DNA of 64,000 bases, from NCBI RefSeq assembly GCF_963966145.1, contig NC_091054.1, positions 9,610,001 through 9,674,000 on the forward strand, in the 5' to 3' direction. The DNA comes from Tenebrio molitor (lineage: Eukaryota; Arthropoda; Insecta; Coleoptera; Tenebrionidae). Below the pieces are notes generated by a model. That model was not told where the DNA came from. It searched no databases and saw only the letters and a program-made list of their open reading frames with translations. The translations under genes and the position numbers were made by a program. This document shows, piece by piece, positions 1 through 10,884 of the stretch. Numbering within the stretch: the stretch's first letter is position 1; each line of letters opens with the position of its first letter.

Positions 1-50
1 TTTATTTTTTCTAATTTTGACATATAAAGTGACACTTTTCAAAATTAATT

Positions 51-120
51 GACGTTTGGAAACGTCACACTTTTCGTAACTGGTTACGAAAAGTAAAATC
101 TTTCCTAACTGGTTAGGAAA
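51..120. repeat. Three consecutive short palindromes
   Basis: The three palindromes are 51-66 (GACGTTTGGAAACGTC), 69-94 (12-bp perfect arms, TG loop) and 101-120 (9-bp perfect arms, TG loop). The second and third share the core TAACTGGTTA. The same TAACTGGTTA recurs at the end of the next hairpin, near 405-414. Confidence 0.8.
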
Positions 121-302
121 AATTTATTGTATCACCAATTGACACTGTTATATTTTTTGTTTTTAAGCAAATTAACCGTGCCTACTTACCTACTTGATAT
201 TTTAACACAATAATAATTTATTATTAATGAAATTCATTACTTCGTTTAACGTTTGAAGAAACTTTTTTTTTGTCAAAATTAGAAAAAATCTTGTATGTAA
301 CA

Positions 303-412
303 CGTTAGGAAATGCAATTTTGTGTAACTCGTGTGATTTTGAGGGATCTCGCTGCGCTCGTCCCGCAAATATTCCACTCGTTACACAAAATAACGCATTT
401 CCTAACTGGTTA
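303..412. repeat. Foldback hairpin
   Basis: The arm starting GTTAGGAAATGC is answered by GCATTTCCTAAC about 100 bp later. A further matching stretch, TTTTGTGTAAC, lies inside the arms. The loop is short and GC-richer. Confidence 0.7.
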
Positions 413-499
413 CATAAATAGCTATTATATCCCGGCGTATCCACCATTTTTGTGCAAAAATTTTTATCGGAAATTTTTTTGCTAATGAACGAAAACATC

Positions 500-603
500 C
501 ATAAATGAGGTCAGAAGACCAATTATTAGCAAATAAGAGCACGAGACGAAGTCGAGGGCTTTTATTTGATAATAATTGGTCTTCTGACCGAATAATTTAT
601 GGA
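500..603. repeat. Foldback hairpin
   Basis: Arms of about 40 bp pair around GGTCAGAAGACCAATTATT and AATAATTGGTCTTCTGACC, with the outer ends CCATAAAT and ATTTATGG. The loop contains ACGAGACGAAGTCGAG, itself a small inverted repeat. Confidence 0.8.
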
Positions 604-883
604 TATTTGAGTTCATTAGCAAAAAAATTGCCGATATTAAAATTTTGCACGAGGGGTATACGGCTGATTATTTCCTGAATAGAATGAAAACAAACGCATT
701 ATTTCCAATCCTTTTTATTCAAAATAATTAAAAAAAAAATCAAGTACCGGCATTTTTTATCAGATTATTGCAAGTGTGCATTTTAGAGAAATTTTATCGA
801 GTTATTTTTTGTTTTCTCGTTTTGATTGGTCAATATTGTCACGCAATTGGTTGCTAAACACATGAAGGAAATAATCACTATTA
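604..883. other. AT-rich spacer
   Basis: No gene or clear repeat structure seen. Confidence 0.5.
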
Positions 884-1251
884 TATCGTGCATTTAAATG
901 AAATCCTGGACTGGGAAGGCGTTGGGAACCGTCAATTGTTGTGCTTTTTTAAAGCGTAGATTAATTTGAGCGGTTGAGAGCTAACCTAAAATTTAGAGTC
1001 AAAAGAACCTTTCTTTTTTCTTTCTTTGCAATGCTTTACATTAAAAATAGAATTACTTATCAATTCCTATTATCGAAGCAAATATCTAAGGGCAACCCTT
1101 TGCTGAAAACAAACATCTTCAATTATGTCCAGATTAAACATAAACAAACGTCATCGTGTCAAACGGCGGGAAATTCAAACTTTACACTGTTCTAAACGGT
1201 TTACTTTTTTCAACGCCTACTCAGCCCAGTATTTCATTTGAACGCGTGATA
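884..1251 (+). mobile_element. MITE, family 1 copy A
   Basis: The element is about 368 bp with imperfect terminal inverted repeats of about 40 bp containing AAATGAAATCCTGG and AGGCGTTGG. Its interior matches 16254-16623 along the whole length in inverted orientation. A TA duplication is likely. It has no coding capacity. Confidence 0.8.
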
Positions 1252-1849
1252 GTTATAGGTGATATGGTGAATTGCTGGTAACGAAATCTACAGAATAAAA
1301 ATTTTATTGACCGCTCATTGAATAAAAATCGACGAAATTCGGCTTTTCATATTAAATAATTCCGGCGCATCCACCACTTTTTTTCAAGTTAAAAATTGGG
1401 AATTTTCATGAATGCCTTTTAGTTTCTTCATTCACCCAACAACAGGAGATTTTATTTAAGATTTATCCTAGCGCATTGCTAATTTTGATACAACATAGTT
1501 TCCTTTTTTTCTCGGAAATTTTGTTATCAAAGGGTATAGTTTTTTAATTCCATTACAATCAGAAAAAAATAGAATCAATAAAAAAAAATATAGGTTACCA
1601 TTTGAAAAATAAAAGTTGTCCATTGCCCATAAATGGGTAGATGGTATGCTCACTCAGGTTTGTAGTGTTTTTAGAGCCATTTCGTTTCTTGTATAAATTT
1701 TTTCATTTGGGTCATAAATAGCAAAGTTATAGCGTGGGCATTTTTTTTAACACATCCTGTATATTCCAGCGCATCCACCACTTTGTTTGTTTTATAACAA
1801 GCTAAATTTTGGACATTATCAGTGCTAGAATATACTAGATATATTATTT

Positions 1850-2030
1850 AACCAGTTCGTGTGTAAATTGGGCTCTTTATCGTATGAGCCCCTTAAAGGC
1901 TCCAAATCACTTAACATCTTTAAAATTAGCTTGACGTTTCGTTTTGACATTTGTTGTGACATTTATCAAAATCCGTCCACACAGGAGAAAATTCTCAAAT
2001 TCTGACAGTGTCGAACAAAAAAAAAATGCT
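1850..2030 (-). repeat. Foldback family F, copy 1
   Basis: This shares a long stretch with 9712-9995, 27735-27955 and 36505-36760: AAAGGCTCCAAATC, then TTAGCTTGACGTTTCGTTTT, CAAAATCCGT and GAGAAAATTCTCAAATTCTG. The hairpin half with TGTAAATTGGGC is present only in part. Confidence 0.75.
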
Positions 2031-4610
2031 TGTGCGATAGAAAAAAATAAATCAACTAAACCGTGACTACCAGGTTTAGTTGGCAACGCTTGTTTGACTG
2101 TTGCTGTTATCAAAGAAAGATACTAAGACCTCTAGAACCTCTAAGGTAGAACCTTGACGGTTGTCAGGTACAGCAATACTTAAACTAGGGCTGCCAACTG
2201 AACCATGACAGTCATGGCTCACTCGATTTATTTTTTTTTTCGCCCACGCAACAGAATCAGTGGAAAATTGTTTTTGTATTCTGTTGGCTTTTCGAACATC
2301 AAAGAAATCGCGTAATTTGTTTTAAATCCGTCATTTTTCCCAATTAAACTTAGAGACGTGCGGTTTTCTGCGTCGAATTAACTGCGACAATAACCGTAAA
2401 ACACAAACACCCTTTGATGTTTTAGAGGGGACTCGCGGCCACAAAAAGGACAAATGTTGCAAAGGAAAAAATTGAGATGTAAATGAACTCCCGGGTAATG
2501 GGTACGGCATCAAACACAAATAAAGTTTTAACTGTGGCACTTTTACTGTGACACGCCCGTTATTTTTTTGCTGGGCCCAACCCAGAAAGAAATATTGCGT
2601 CACTTGCCACCAGCCGCAAGGGATAAATTATCTCGAAAAAAATCACTCGCGCATTCCGATGCTCGCCACGTTGTATTTGCGCAATTAAAACTTTTCTTAT
2701 TCGAGTCGGAATTAAAACGTAATCATATTTCATAAGCGGTGCGGTCCTGTGCAAAGTCGAGGACTCGTCCGAAGTTTTGCGCGAGTAGTTAAATGCCAGC
2801 AGCAGTGTGGTCCTCGAAAAAAAAACTTCCCAACGACTTCGCCTCCAATTACCTTAATTAAACGCGACACGACGACGATTACGTTTTAATTAACTTTAAA
2901 TCGTATTTAATATCAGATCGTAATCCCGGGGACTCGCACGAACCCTCCGACCCCTCGTTCGGCCCACCCCAACACGACTTCCTTATATTTAATGCATTCC
3001 GGCGGCCGCGCTCTCTCGAGCTTCTAAATCTGTTATTGTTTTATTTTTCGAGATACAACATGTTCCCGTGTTCCACCCTCGCATAAAACTTCAAACAACC
3101 CCCGGCAATTCCGGCCGAGGACCCACCTTTTCTACCCCGAATGGCTCGGTTAACACCGCGTTCCGTTCGTTACCGCAACCACCAATACAATTAGCGGATC
3201 GTGCAGTGCTCCTGATGGAACACGGCGATCGTAGCGCCCCTCCATGTAAACAGATTTTTTCCACCCTTGTTGGTAAAGGGGGGAAGAGGAGTAACGCGGT
3301 TTGGTGAGGCGGTAGCCCACGATGCAGGAATCGGAGATTTTGTAAGCTAGCACCCTCCTGATCGTCCCCAGAGTTTTTGTAATCGTGTTTTGCGACAAAT
3401 TTTCTTGGTATCGCATCAGAAGAGATTCAGATTTAAAGATGAGGTTAAAAGTAATGACGGAATCAAGGGGTGTTTTCGGTGTGGCTTTGAGCGGAAGGCA
3501 TCCGAGGTCTCGCTCGACGCACAATCGGCGAAGATTTATTCGCCGCCATTAAAATTCAACTTATCGGGAAGGGTTCGCCGTTAAGAATTGAAGCAAATTG
3601 GTGCGGCCAAGCCGCCGGAATTCGATATCTGCGGATGTATTTTTAAAGGTGCGATTTCGTGGCCACCAAGACTCGGGAGGGTGGCGGTGCAGTCGTCGTT
3701 TTACGGTCGCGAATAAAAGCCCATTTTTACGTTCGACGGGGCGCCTTTACGGGATCCCCCGATATCCGGGCGAGGGGTGCAAAATTGACGGACGGGGGAT
3801 CGCCGCCGCCGCCGACTGTCTGGACGCGCACGAATCTGGTTTTTATCGCGGGGAATTAGGGTCCGGCGGCAGATAAGGAAACGGTGTCGGAGGCGGGATC
3901 GCGGTCTCGGATCAATCTGGATGTACCGGTGCGGGTCGAATTACAATTTCATTATCGCGGCGGGGGTGGGACGCGTCCGGGGGTGATTTATGCGGCGGTT
4001 TAATGTGGAAAAATATTGAAAATAAAATTTGAATAACACCGCCGGATAAATCCCGCGCGTTCGGGGATGGTTTTAATTAATGGGAAGCAGTTTGCCTTTT
4101 TCCCCGTCTTCGATATTTTACCCCCTAGATGATAAATGGACGCCGAATTAAGCACTTGATACTCTTTTTCGGAGCGTAACGACGGCGGATTGTACATGTT
4201 TTCAAACACGAACGATTCGTCTAGTTTTGTGCTAGTTCTACGACGTGATTTGTCGATTGTGCTCTTGTCAGACATTCACTTTGGTCGTGTTCTTGACGTG
4301 GGATTTTTCGGTTTTATTTGCGTTTAAATCGTGGTGCTATCGCCGCCACCATTCCTTCAATAGTAAAATAGGCAATTTTCGCGATTATGATCGCAAACAG
4401 ACACATATGGTTGCTGTTTGCTTCTCTTTTAGAGATATCGAATTGCATAAATCGCGTCTGGGAGATTTTACCGATCCCTCTAGGACAAAAAAGATGTTGC
4501 ATGCTAGGTAGAAACGTGACGATGTTCTGGCGAATTTAGAATGATGAACGGGATAAAATAGAATTATCTTTGCTTTCTTCAGATCAACAGAGTGTTTAAA
4601 TAGCAGATGA
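2031..4610. other. Single-copy, GC-richer patch without a convincing gene
   Basis: 2930-4000 is unusually GC-rich for the window, with CGG/CCG-rich stretches, but its open frames show no family signature or splice support. It may hold regulatory sequence or an untranslated first exon. At 2059-2085 a small hairpin pairs AACTAAACC with GGTTTAGTT. Confidence 0.5.
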
Positions 4611-4619
4611 AACATTTTT

Positions 4620-5060
4620 CAGCGCGTCCACCTTTTTTTGGCAATATGTAGGTAATGATTGATGCAAAGGTTCGAAGAATTCAAATTTTTTAATTGAATT
4701 TACAATTCCCGATGAAATTTAATATTTATTGTTTTGAGAGAAATATCTTGGCGCATCCACCATCGCTGTCGACTATTAATTCGTCCACCTTCACGATTTA
4801 CTTCAAAGATGTGGGGTTTTTTCTCGCTTAGTTCTGCGGACATAATTCGTAGAATACAGGTTTTGTAAGTGACATTCGCAATAGAGATAGGCTAGAAAAA
4901 GTTCAGCGCATCCACCAATGTTTTAAAATTATGTAAGGGCTATTTTGTTCAGGAGAGAATATCTAAATCACGTTTTTTTTTTTAATCTAGCCTATCAGAG
5001 AACAAGGGTGACATCGAGACATTTAGTAGAAAAAAATCCCAGCGCGTCCACCATTTCTGA
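4620..5060 (+). repeat. Box-repeat cluster (4620, 4749, 4903, 5041)
   Basis: Four boxes lie 129, 154 and 138 bp apart in a head-to-tail series, with AT-rich unit bodies. The series resumes at 6459 on the far side of a transposon remnant, which therefore appears to have inserted into it. Confidence 0.85.
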
Positions 5061-5288
5061 AAGGTACAGTGCAATTTTTATGACTGGCATGAATCTAGAG
5101 ATACGTAGTTTACTCTGTTATAATTCTTCTTTTCAAATTCTATCAAATACAGTTTTTAGATTTCATCCAGCCGGTCTAATAACAAATAAAACATTTTTGT
5201 ATAAGAAACGCAATTTTTCATCAATGTAGACATGCGGTTTTCTCCGGTACATTCCCACAGGATAAATGTAAAAAACACAGGTATAATG

Positions 5289-6432
5289 TATACAGGCTGT
5301 CTCAGTTAAGACTTTCGAGCCTAATAACTCAGTTATTTTTCAGCGGATTTTTGTGAAATTTAAAATACAAATATTTTAAACGATGAAGAATAAAATCCCA
5401 TTAATGCAATCACCCAAGTCTTAAAAGCGTAATTTTTACATGCCTTTTTAAAATGTTGAATCAATTAAAATTTACATAAAAAATTGATCGTTAATAAAAA
5501 ATGTTGTAGGGAAAAACTCGTCCTTGAAAGACGTCTGGTTTGCAAGAAAAAAGCAAAAAACTGTGTTAAACGTAGCTGCAAATGCAAAAACGTAGACGCG
5601 TATGAAACAAACGCGCAATTTTGCAGAATTTTGGTCATCCCTTTTCGCAGAAGCGCAGGTGACATATTTGACGTTTATCTTGCTAACCTTTCAAACACTT
5701 ACAAAGTTAAAAACAACGTTTGGACGTAATTTATTATACTGGATGCTTTAATTTTTCCATGAAGGACTAAAACACGGTCGGGATATTTTAGCAAGGTAAT
5801 TTAGTTCACGTACGATTCCTGTGTCTTCAAATAAATTGACGACTTTCTTAACCTTACATTTTGTAAAGCCTACATTTGGATAGTGTTCCACGAGAAAACG
5901 AACTGTGTCATTGAAGTTCTTACGACATTCTCCATAGGCAATTTTTTTTTTCTTTTTCAACAATATTGAAATTTCTGCCGCTGTAGTCTATTTTTAGAGT
6001 ATTTTCAATAAATTTTCACAATTTGACGTTTCTAATAAAGCGCGCCCAATTTTGACAGACTTTAAAGGGTGTACAAAATGTTGCTTGGCAATTAACCATC
6101 AATTGTTTCAAAAGGTAACTGCTCAAATACCTTCAAATTTTACATTAAAATTTTAAAGACAAAATCTAATCTTTTCGTTGAATCAGACAAGTGATTTAGT
6201 TAATTGTTTATGTAGACCTCTATTTTTTAATATTTAACAATGTAATAATAATCGCGCATAATTTTCGATAACGGAAACATGTGTTAAAATTACATTTTTT
6301 AATTTGAAGTAATTTTATTATTACCAGTTGAACCTTCACCGTCTAAAATATCTGCATTTTAAATTTCATAAAAATCACTTGGCAAATAACCGAGATATTA
6401 GGCTTGAAATCTTAGCTGAGACACACTGTATA
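5289..6432. mobile_element. TIR DNA transposon remnant, about 1.14 kb
   Basis: Inverted ends of about 80 bp begin TATACAGGCTGTCTCAG and end CTGAGACACACTGTATA. Between them lies a decayed transposon ORF on the minus strand (5748-5963). The element splits a box-repeat cluster. Confidence 0.85.
5748..5963 (-). pseudogene. Decayed transposon ORF, N-terminal HTH-like
   Basis: The frame contains YGECRKNFNDTVRFLVEHYP and KVVNLFEDTGIV, resembling the helix-turn-helix domain (DUF4817-like) that opens many insect transposon ORFs. It covers only about 70 residues with no catalytic domain, so the element is non-autonomous or dead. The family call is by eye. Confidence 0.55.
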
Positions 6433-6458
6433 TTGTCTCTTAGGCAACAAAGATATTG

Positions 6459-7255
6459 ACGCATCCACTATTTTACGAAAATTAGATAATGGCAACTTTC
6501 ACGAAAGTAGACTATATGTGGTTTTCTTCCTTTTATTCTCTAATGCACCATTTATAATACACAATTTTCATGTCTCACTTCTCGCCAAGAAATAGTAAGC
6601 ACATCAAGAAATTATGCGCTTAGCGCATCCACCACAATTGAAAGTAATAAAGATAAAGCAGTGCGAGTTTCTCCACTATATTCTTTATGACGAAATCTGT
6701 ATAACATAGTTTCTTTCTTTTGTCTGACCAGCAGACAACCAAGTTATCAAAATAAATAAAATCTTTGCGCATCCACCATTTTCCAAAGATCTTAATTAAA
6801 GATTTTTTTTCATCAACTTTGCCAATAAAGATGTCTGTCATTTTCATAACCACATTGTAACAACATTTTTTTTACGATATGTAGTTTTTTCCGTTCAATT
6901 TTTCGCAACAAAATTTACAGAACAAAGTTTTTTGTTTTGATGTAACGCTGCTTCAAAACTGGCATGTTTGGAATTGGCTGCAGCCTGGAACACGCTTGTC
7001 GCTGCTTCAGCTACACAATCTACAGTTAAATTTACGAATGTGAACAAAACGTCAAATGTGTCTTCAACAGACATGCTTTCAAAACTGCGCAAGCAACTTC
7101 AAACGGATTCGTTTGACTTTGTCACTTAAATTTCTCGCGGTAAATGTAAAAACATAATTTTTATTTGTCGTCGAACCCAACAAACGTAACGTGGACACTA
7201 ATTGTTAATACGGTAATAAAAAAAAAAATCGGCGCATCCACCATTTTGACACATT
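6459..7255 (+). repeat. Box-repeat cluster (6459, 6622, 6766, 7231)
   Basis: Boxes are spaced 163, 144 and 465 bp apart and continue the series at 4620-5060 after the inserted transposon. The last gap is larger because the sequence at 6895-7130 is unrelated to the unit. Confidence 0.8.
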
Positions 7256-7339
7256 CTAAATTGTCAGTTTATAACGATTGTCAGTAAAGTTTTATGCGAT
7301 GTAGTTTTCGTGTAAAAATCTGTAAAATGTAGTTTTTAG

Positions 7340-8137
7340 ATCTAGAGATGGATAATAGTAGTTTTTTCACTACTAGTCTCAGAAGGCGTCATTATTGACT
7401 CTCGAACCGACACCAGAAGTAGAATTTCTCTCCCAAGGTTAATAATAATTTTCATTATTAACCAAGGTCAATAATGAACAGCCGTCACCTAGCAACGAAA
7501 GATTTTCTTTGATTTTATTGGTTAACGTAGACAGACGATTTTCAATTTTCATAGCAACCGTTGAAAAATGAGAACTCGGATCGTCGCATCGGACAAACAA
7601 ATTTAATTAATAATTATTATTAGAAAGGGTTTTAACGGATCTAGTAGTGAAAAAAATAATATATACACCACGCTAGAGAAGACAATTTTAAGCCTCGCTT
7701 CTTTATTCCTCGGCTTAAAAAAATGTCTTCTCTACCTTGGCGTATAACATACTATTTTTTATTTTTCACGATCGGGAGTAGAAATCAACTTCTCTGATGT
7801 CAACGTCGTGACAGAAGTAGAGCATTTTCATTTGCTCCCTAGGGAGTTTTCATTTTTTTGACAGTTGTGACAAAAATCTAATTGTGTTGTCAAGGCATAA
7901 ATCTCAAAAACTACTAATTCCATTAAATTCATCGAAAGATGACAACTCATTTGTCATCATTTTTTTATTCTTAAAATTTGAGATTTTTGTGCTGTTTCTA
8001 CTCCCTACCGTGAAAAAAATAGTATATACACTTCTGGAGAGAATGCTCATTTTTCCCTCGGTGCTTTGTAGCCCTCGGGCTTTGCCCTCTGGCTACAAAC
8101 TACACCTTAGGAAAAATCATGCATTTCTCTCCCTCAA
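7340..8137. repeat. Composite of foldback repeats
   Basis: At 7642-7772, arms around TAGAGAAGACA and TGTCTTCTCTA enclose a loop with AAGCCTCG and CGGCTT. A similar structure at 8005-8130 has GAGAGAATGC and GCATTTCTCTC. TAGTAGTGAAAAAAATA-like ends recur through the region. Confidence 0.65.
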
Positions 8138-9611
8138 TATACAGGCTGATTCACGTAGCCCGTTCATTAGAAACTCTCTGATTTCCCGAAATCATATTAA
8201 TATGAAAATTGGTAGTTGACTATAATCGACTACTCCAAGTTCAAGTGAAATATTTTCAAAATGATGGCACTACCGGAAATCAACGTAATCTTTATTTTTT
8301 TAAATGGAAAGGCCTCATTTTGACTTCACATTTCGATTCTACGTTAAATTTAGAGTTTAGAACGTCTTTTTGCCAACACTTATCTGTCATCGTTTTTGAC
8401 CTATGTCATCTTTTTTGCAAAAAAGCGAGGTTGCAGGACTTCATTAACAAATTTATAACTCTTGAACCATCGCAAATAAATAATTGATTTTTTTTAATTG
8501 AATTCCTAAAGACCTGGCCGATCTTTTCCGCCATTAGTGAAATTTTTTTATGTTTCATACGCCTACTGAAATGTTTCAAAATTGCTAATCAAAAAATGTC
8601 AAAAACTTCATTTTTTTAAATGGCAACCACCGTTTGTGACACTAGATATAAATGTAAAATTTAATGCTAAGTCTACTTTTATTAACATTGTGTATGCCTA
8701 TTCCTAGCCGTTTTGGAGTAATTTCGATTTTTTGAGTAAAATATTCTTTTTTTTATCAAACAATTGTTTTATTTGAATTTTTATTCAAAAATCACATGCA
8801 ATAAACAGTAGATAACAACGAAATAATAAAAAATAAGCAAATTAACAAAAAAATATTTTCAATGAAATCATTTACATTAAAATATTTTTTTTGTTAATTT
8901 GCTTATTTTTTTATTGTTTTGTTGTTATCTAATATTTATTACAATGCTATTTTTGAATAAAAATTCAAATAAAACAATTGCTCATAAAAAAGAATATTTT
9001 ATTCAAAAAATTGAAATTACGCCTAAACGGCTGCAAATAGGCATACATAATGTTAATAAAAGTGGCCTTAAAATGTAATTTTACATTTATATCTAGTATC
9101 AGAAATGGCAGTTGCCATTTAAAAAAATTAAGTTTTCGACATTTTTTGATTATCAATTTTAAAAAATTGCAGTAGGCGTATGAAACACAAAAAAATGTCG
9201 TTGATAGCGCAAAAAAAGCGGCCAAATCTTTGGCAAGTCAGTAAAGTAAAAATAAATTATTTATTTCCGATGGTTCAGGAATTATAAATTTTTTTATGAA
9301 GCCCTGCAACCTCACTTTTTTGCAAAAAAGATGACATAGGTCAAAAACGATGACAGATAAGTATTGACAAAAAGACGTACTAAACTCAAAAGTTAACGTA
9401 GTATCGAAATGTGAAGTCAAAATGGGGCCTTTCTGTTTTAAAAAACAAAGATGGCATCGATTTTCGGTATTTCCGGAAGTGCCACCATTTTAAAAATATT
9501 TCATTTGAACTTGGAGTAGTCGATTATAGTCAACTATCAATTTTCATATTAATATGATTTTGGGAAATCAAAAAGTTTCTAATGAACGGGCTACGTGAAT
9601 CAGCCTGTATA
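8138..9611. mobile_element. 1.47-kb palindromic element
   Basis: The two halves are inverted copies of each other, from TATACAGGCTGATTCACGTA at 8138 to TACGTGAATCAGCCTGTATA at 9611. The centre is near 8875 and the loop is about 20 bp. Open frames near 8209-8487 and 9238-9420 mirror each other (FCQ.LSVIVFDLCHLFCKK in both), which follows from the palindrome. I recognise no transposase. Confidence 0.9.
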
Positions 9612-9711
9612 ATATACGGTGCGATCAATTAAAAAATAAATGGAGTCGGCGTGTTACCCATGGCAATCCATGCATAGCATAGGCTCCAAAGCAAACTCGA
9701 TTTATTTTTTA

Positions 9712-9995
9712 AATGATCGCTCGGTACTATTATTTGACGAGTTTGTGTGTAAATTGGGCCTTTTTTGGCTCGCGTTTTAAAGGCCCACGAGTGCCAAAAA
9801 AGGCCCAATTTACACACGAACGAGTTGTATACAACGTTTTTTTGTTCGTAGAGCCCTTTAAAGGCTCCAAATCGCTTAAAACCTTTAAAATTAGCTTGAC
9901 GTTTTGTTTTGACAAGTTGTGACATTTATCAAAATCCGTTCACACAGGAGAAAATTCTCATATTCTGACAGTGTCGAACAAAAAAAAATATGAAA
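9712..9995 (-). repeat. Foldback family F, copy 2
   Basis: Arms with TGTGTGTAAATTGGGCC and GGCCCAATTTACACACGAAC form a hairpin, followed by the family tail ending TCTGACAGTGTCGAACAAA. Confidence 0.8.
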
Positions 9996-10004
9996 TGAAG
10001 CTAT

Positions 10005-10026
10005 CCCAGCGCATCCACCATTTTTA
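10005..10026 (+). repeat. Solitary box repeat
   Basis: The box reads CCCAGCGCATCCACCATTTT. It is the last clear copy before a 16.5-kb stretch that lacks the repeat and holds two of the plus-strand genes. Confidence 0.85.
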
Positions 10027-10884
10027 CAATTTACTGTTCACAGCATTTTATGGGGTTATTATTAAATCCAGGAACATGCACTTTTCTCTATTAAATTCAC
10101 GATAACGAAATCTATAGAACACAGCTTGTTCACGTCGCCGAGCTTGCCAAACACCGTAAATATTGAATATGTTTTAGATTTGTTTGCACGCTTGGCGCAC
10201 GTCACACGATTCGGCGAATTACGTAAAATTACTTGTTTACAGCGCTCTTGGCGATTTTGTGCAAATTTTCAATTTGGGGCCGCGATAAAAATGCAAAAAT
10301 TCCAAGCCGGCACCAAACCGCGGCCAACAATAATTAAATCCATCTTGGCCACGTCCCGGCCCCACTTTTGATGCTTCATCACCCCCGCTCGACTCCAAAT
10401 TGCAGATTTGCATAAAACCGCGATTCAACAGCGCACGCAGACACAAAATTCTCCTCGAAAGTAACGTCGCCGCCTCTAAAACGTCCCAATATTCAATTCG
10501 ACGCGGCAGTCCCTGGGAGCGTCGAGCAATTTGCAATTGTACCTTTACGTTCCGTCCTCCCTTTCGACCCTCGTGTCCGAGAACCCGAACGCATGCATTG
10601 TGCATAAAGTTCGGAAGTTCTCCGGTGTCGAAACGGGTCGTCCCGAGAATTTATGCCGCCTGGAGTTTATCCGGGTCGGCGCGAACCTTTTGCTACCGTT
10701 TTGTTTTAATCTATTCAGAGTTGTCGGGGTCGGCTGTCGAACGACGCAACCCATACATGTTTGGTTTTCTTTGCAGGTTTCCGGGACGAGGAGTCGTCGA
10801 GGAGGTCGAGAGGTCGGACTAATTGTGGTTGGAATGCCGATTGCATGTGTTTCCATCAGGCCTCGAAGCTGGTGACCTACAAGT
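10027..10884. other. Single-copy 5' region of the 10.9-17.1 kb gene
   Basis: An acceptor (TTTCTTTGCAG) ends at 10783, so 10784-10884 is probably 5' UTR continuous with the signal-peptide exon. An in-frame TGA before the ATG at 10885 supports that start. The untranslated first exon and promoter were not located. Confidence 0.45.

Larger units (their letters stand above)
431..1790 (+). repeat. Dispersed box repeat, three copies (431, 1361, 1765)
   Basis: These are the first copies of the conserved box CCCGGCGCMTCCACCATTTT, with the forms CCCGGCGTATCCACC, TCCGGCGCATCCACC and CCAGCGCATCCACC. They are spread out because other elements intervene. Confidence 0.8.

Noticed and set aside
8209..9420. 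Open frames with SVIVFDLCHLF in both orientations
   Set aside because: They are mirror images caused by the palindrome and show no transposase or other domain.
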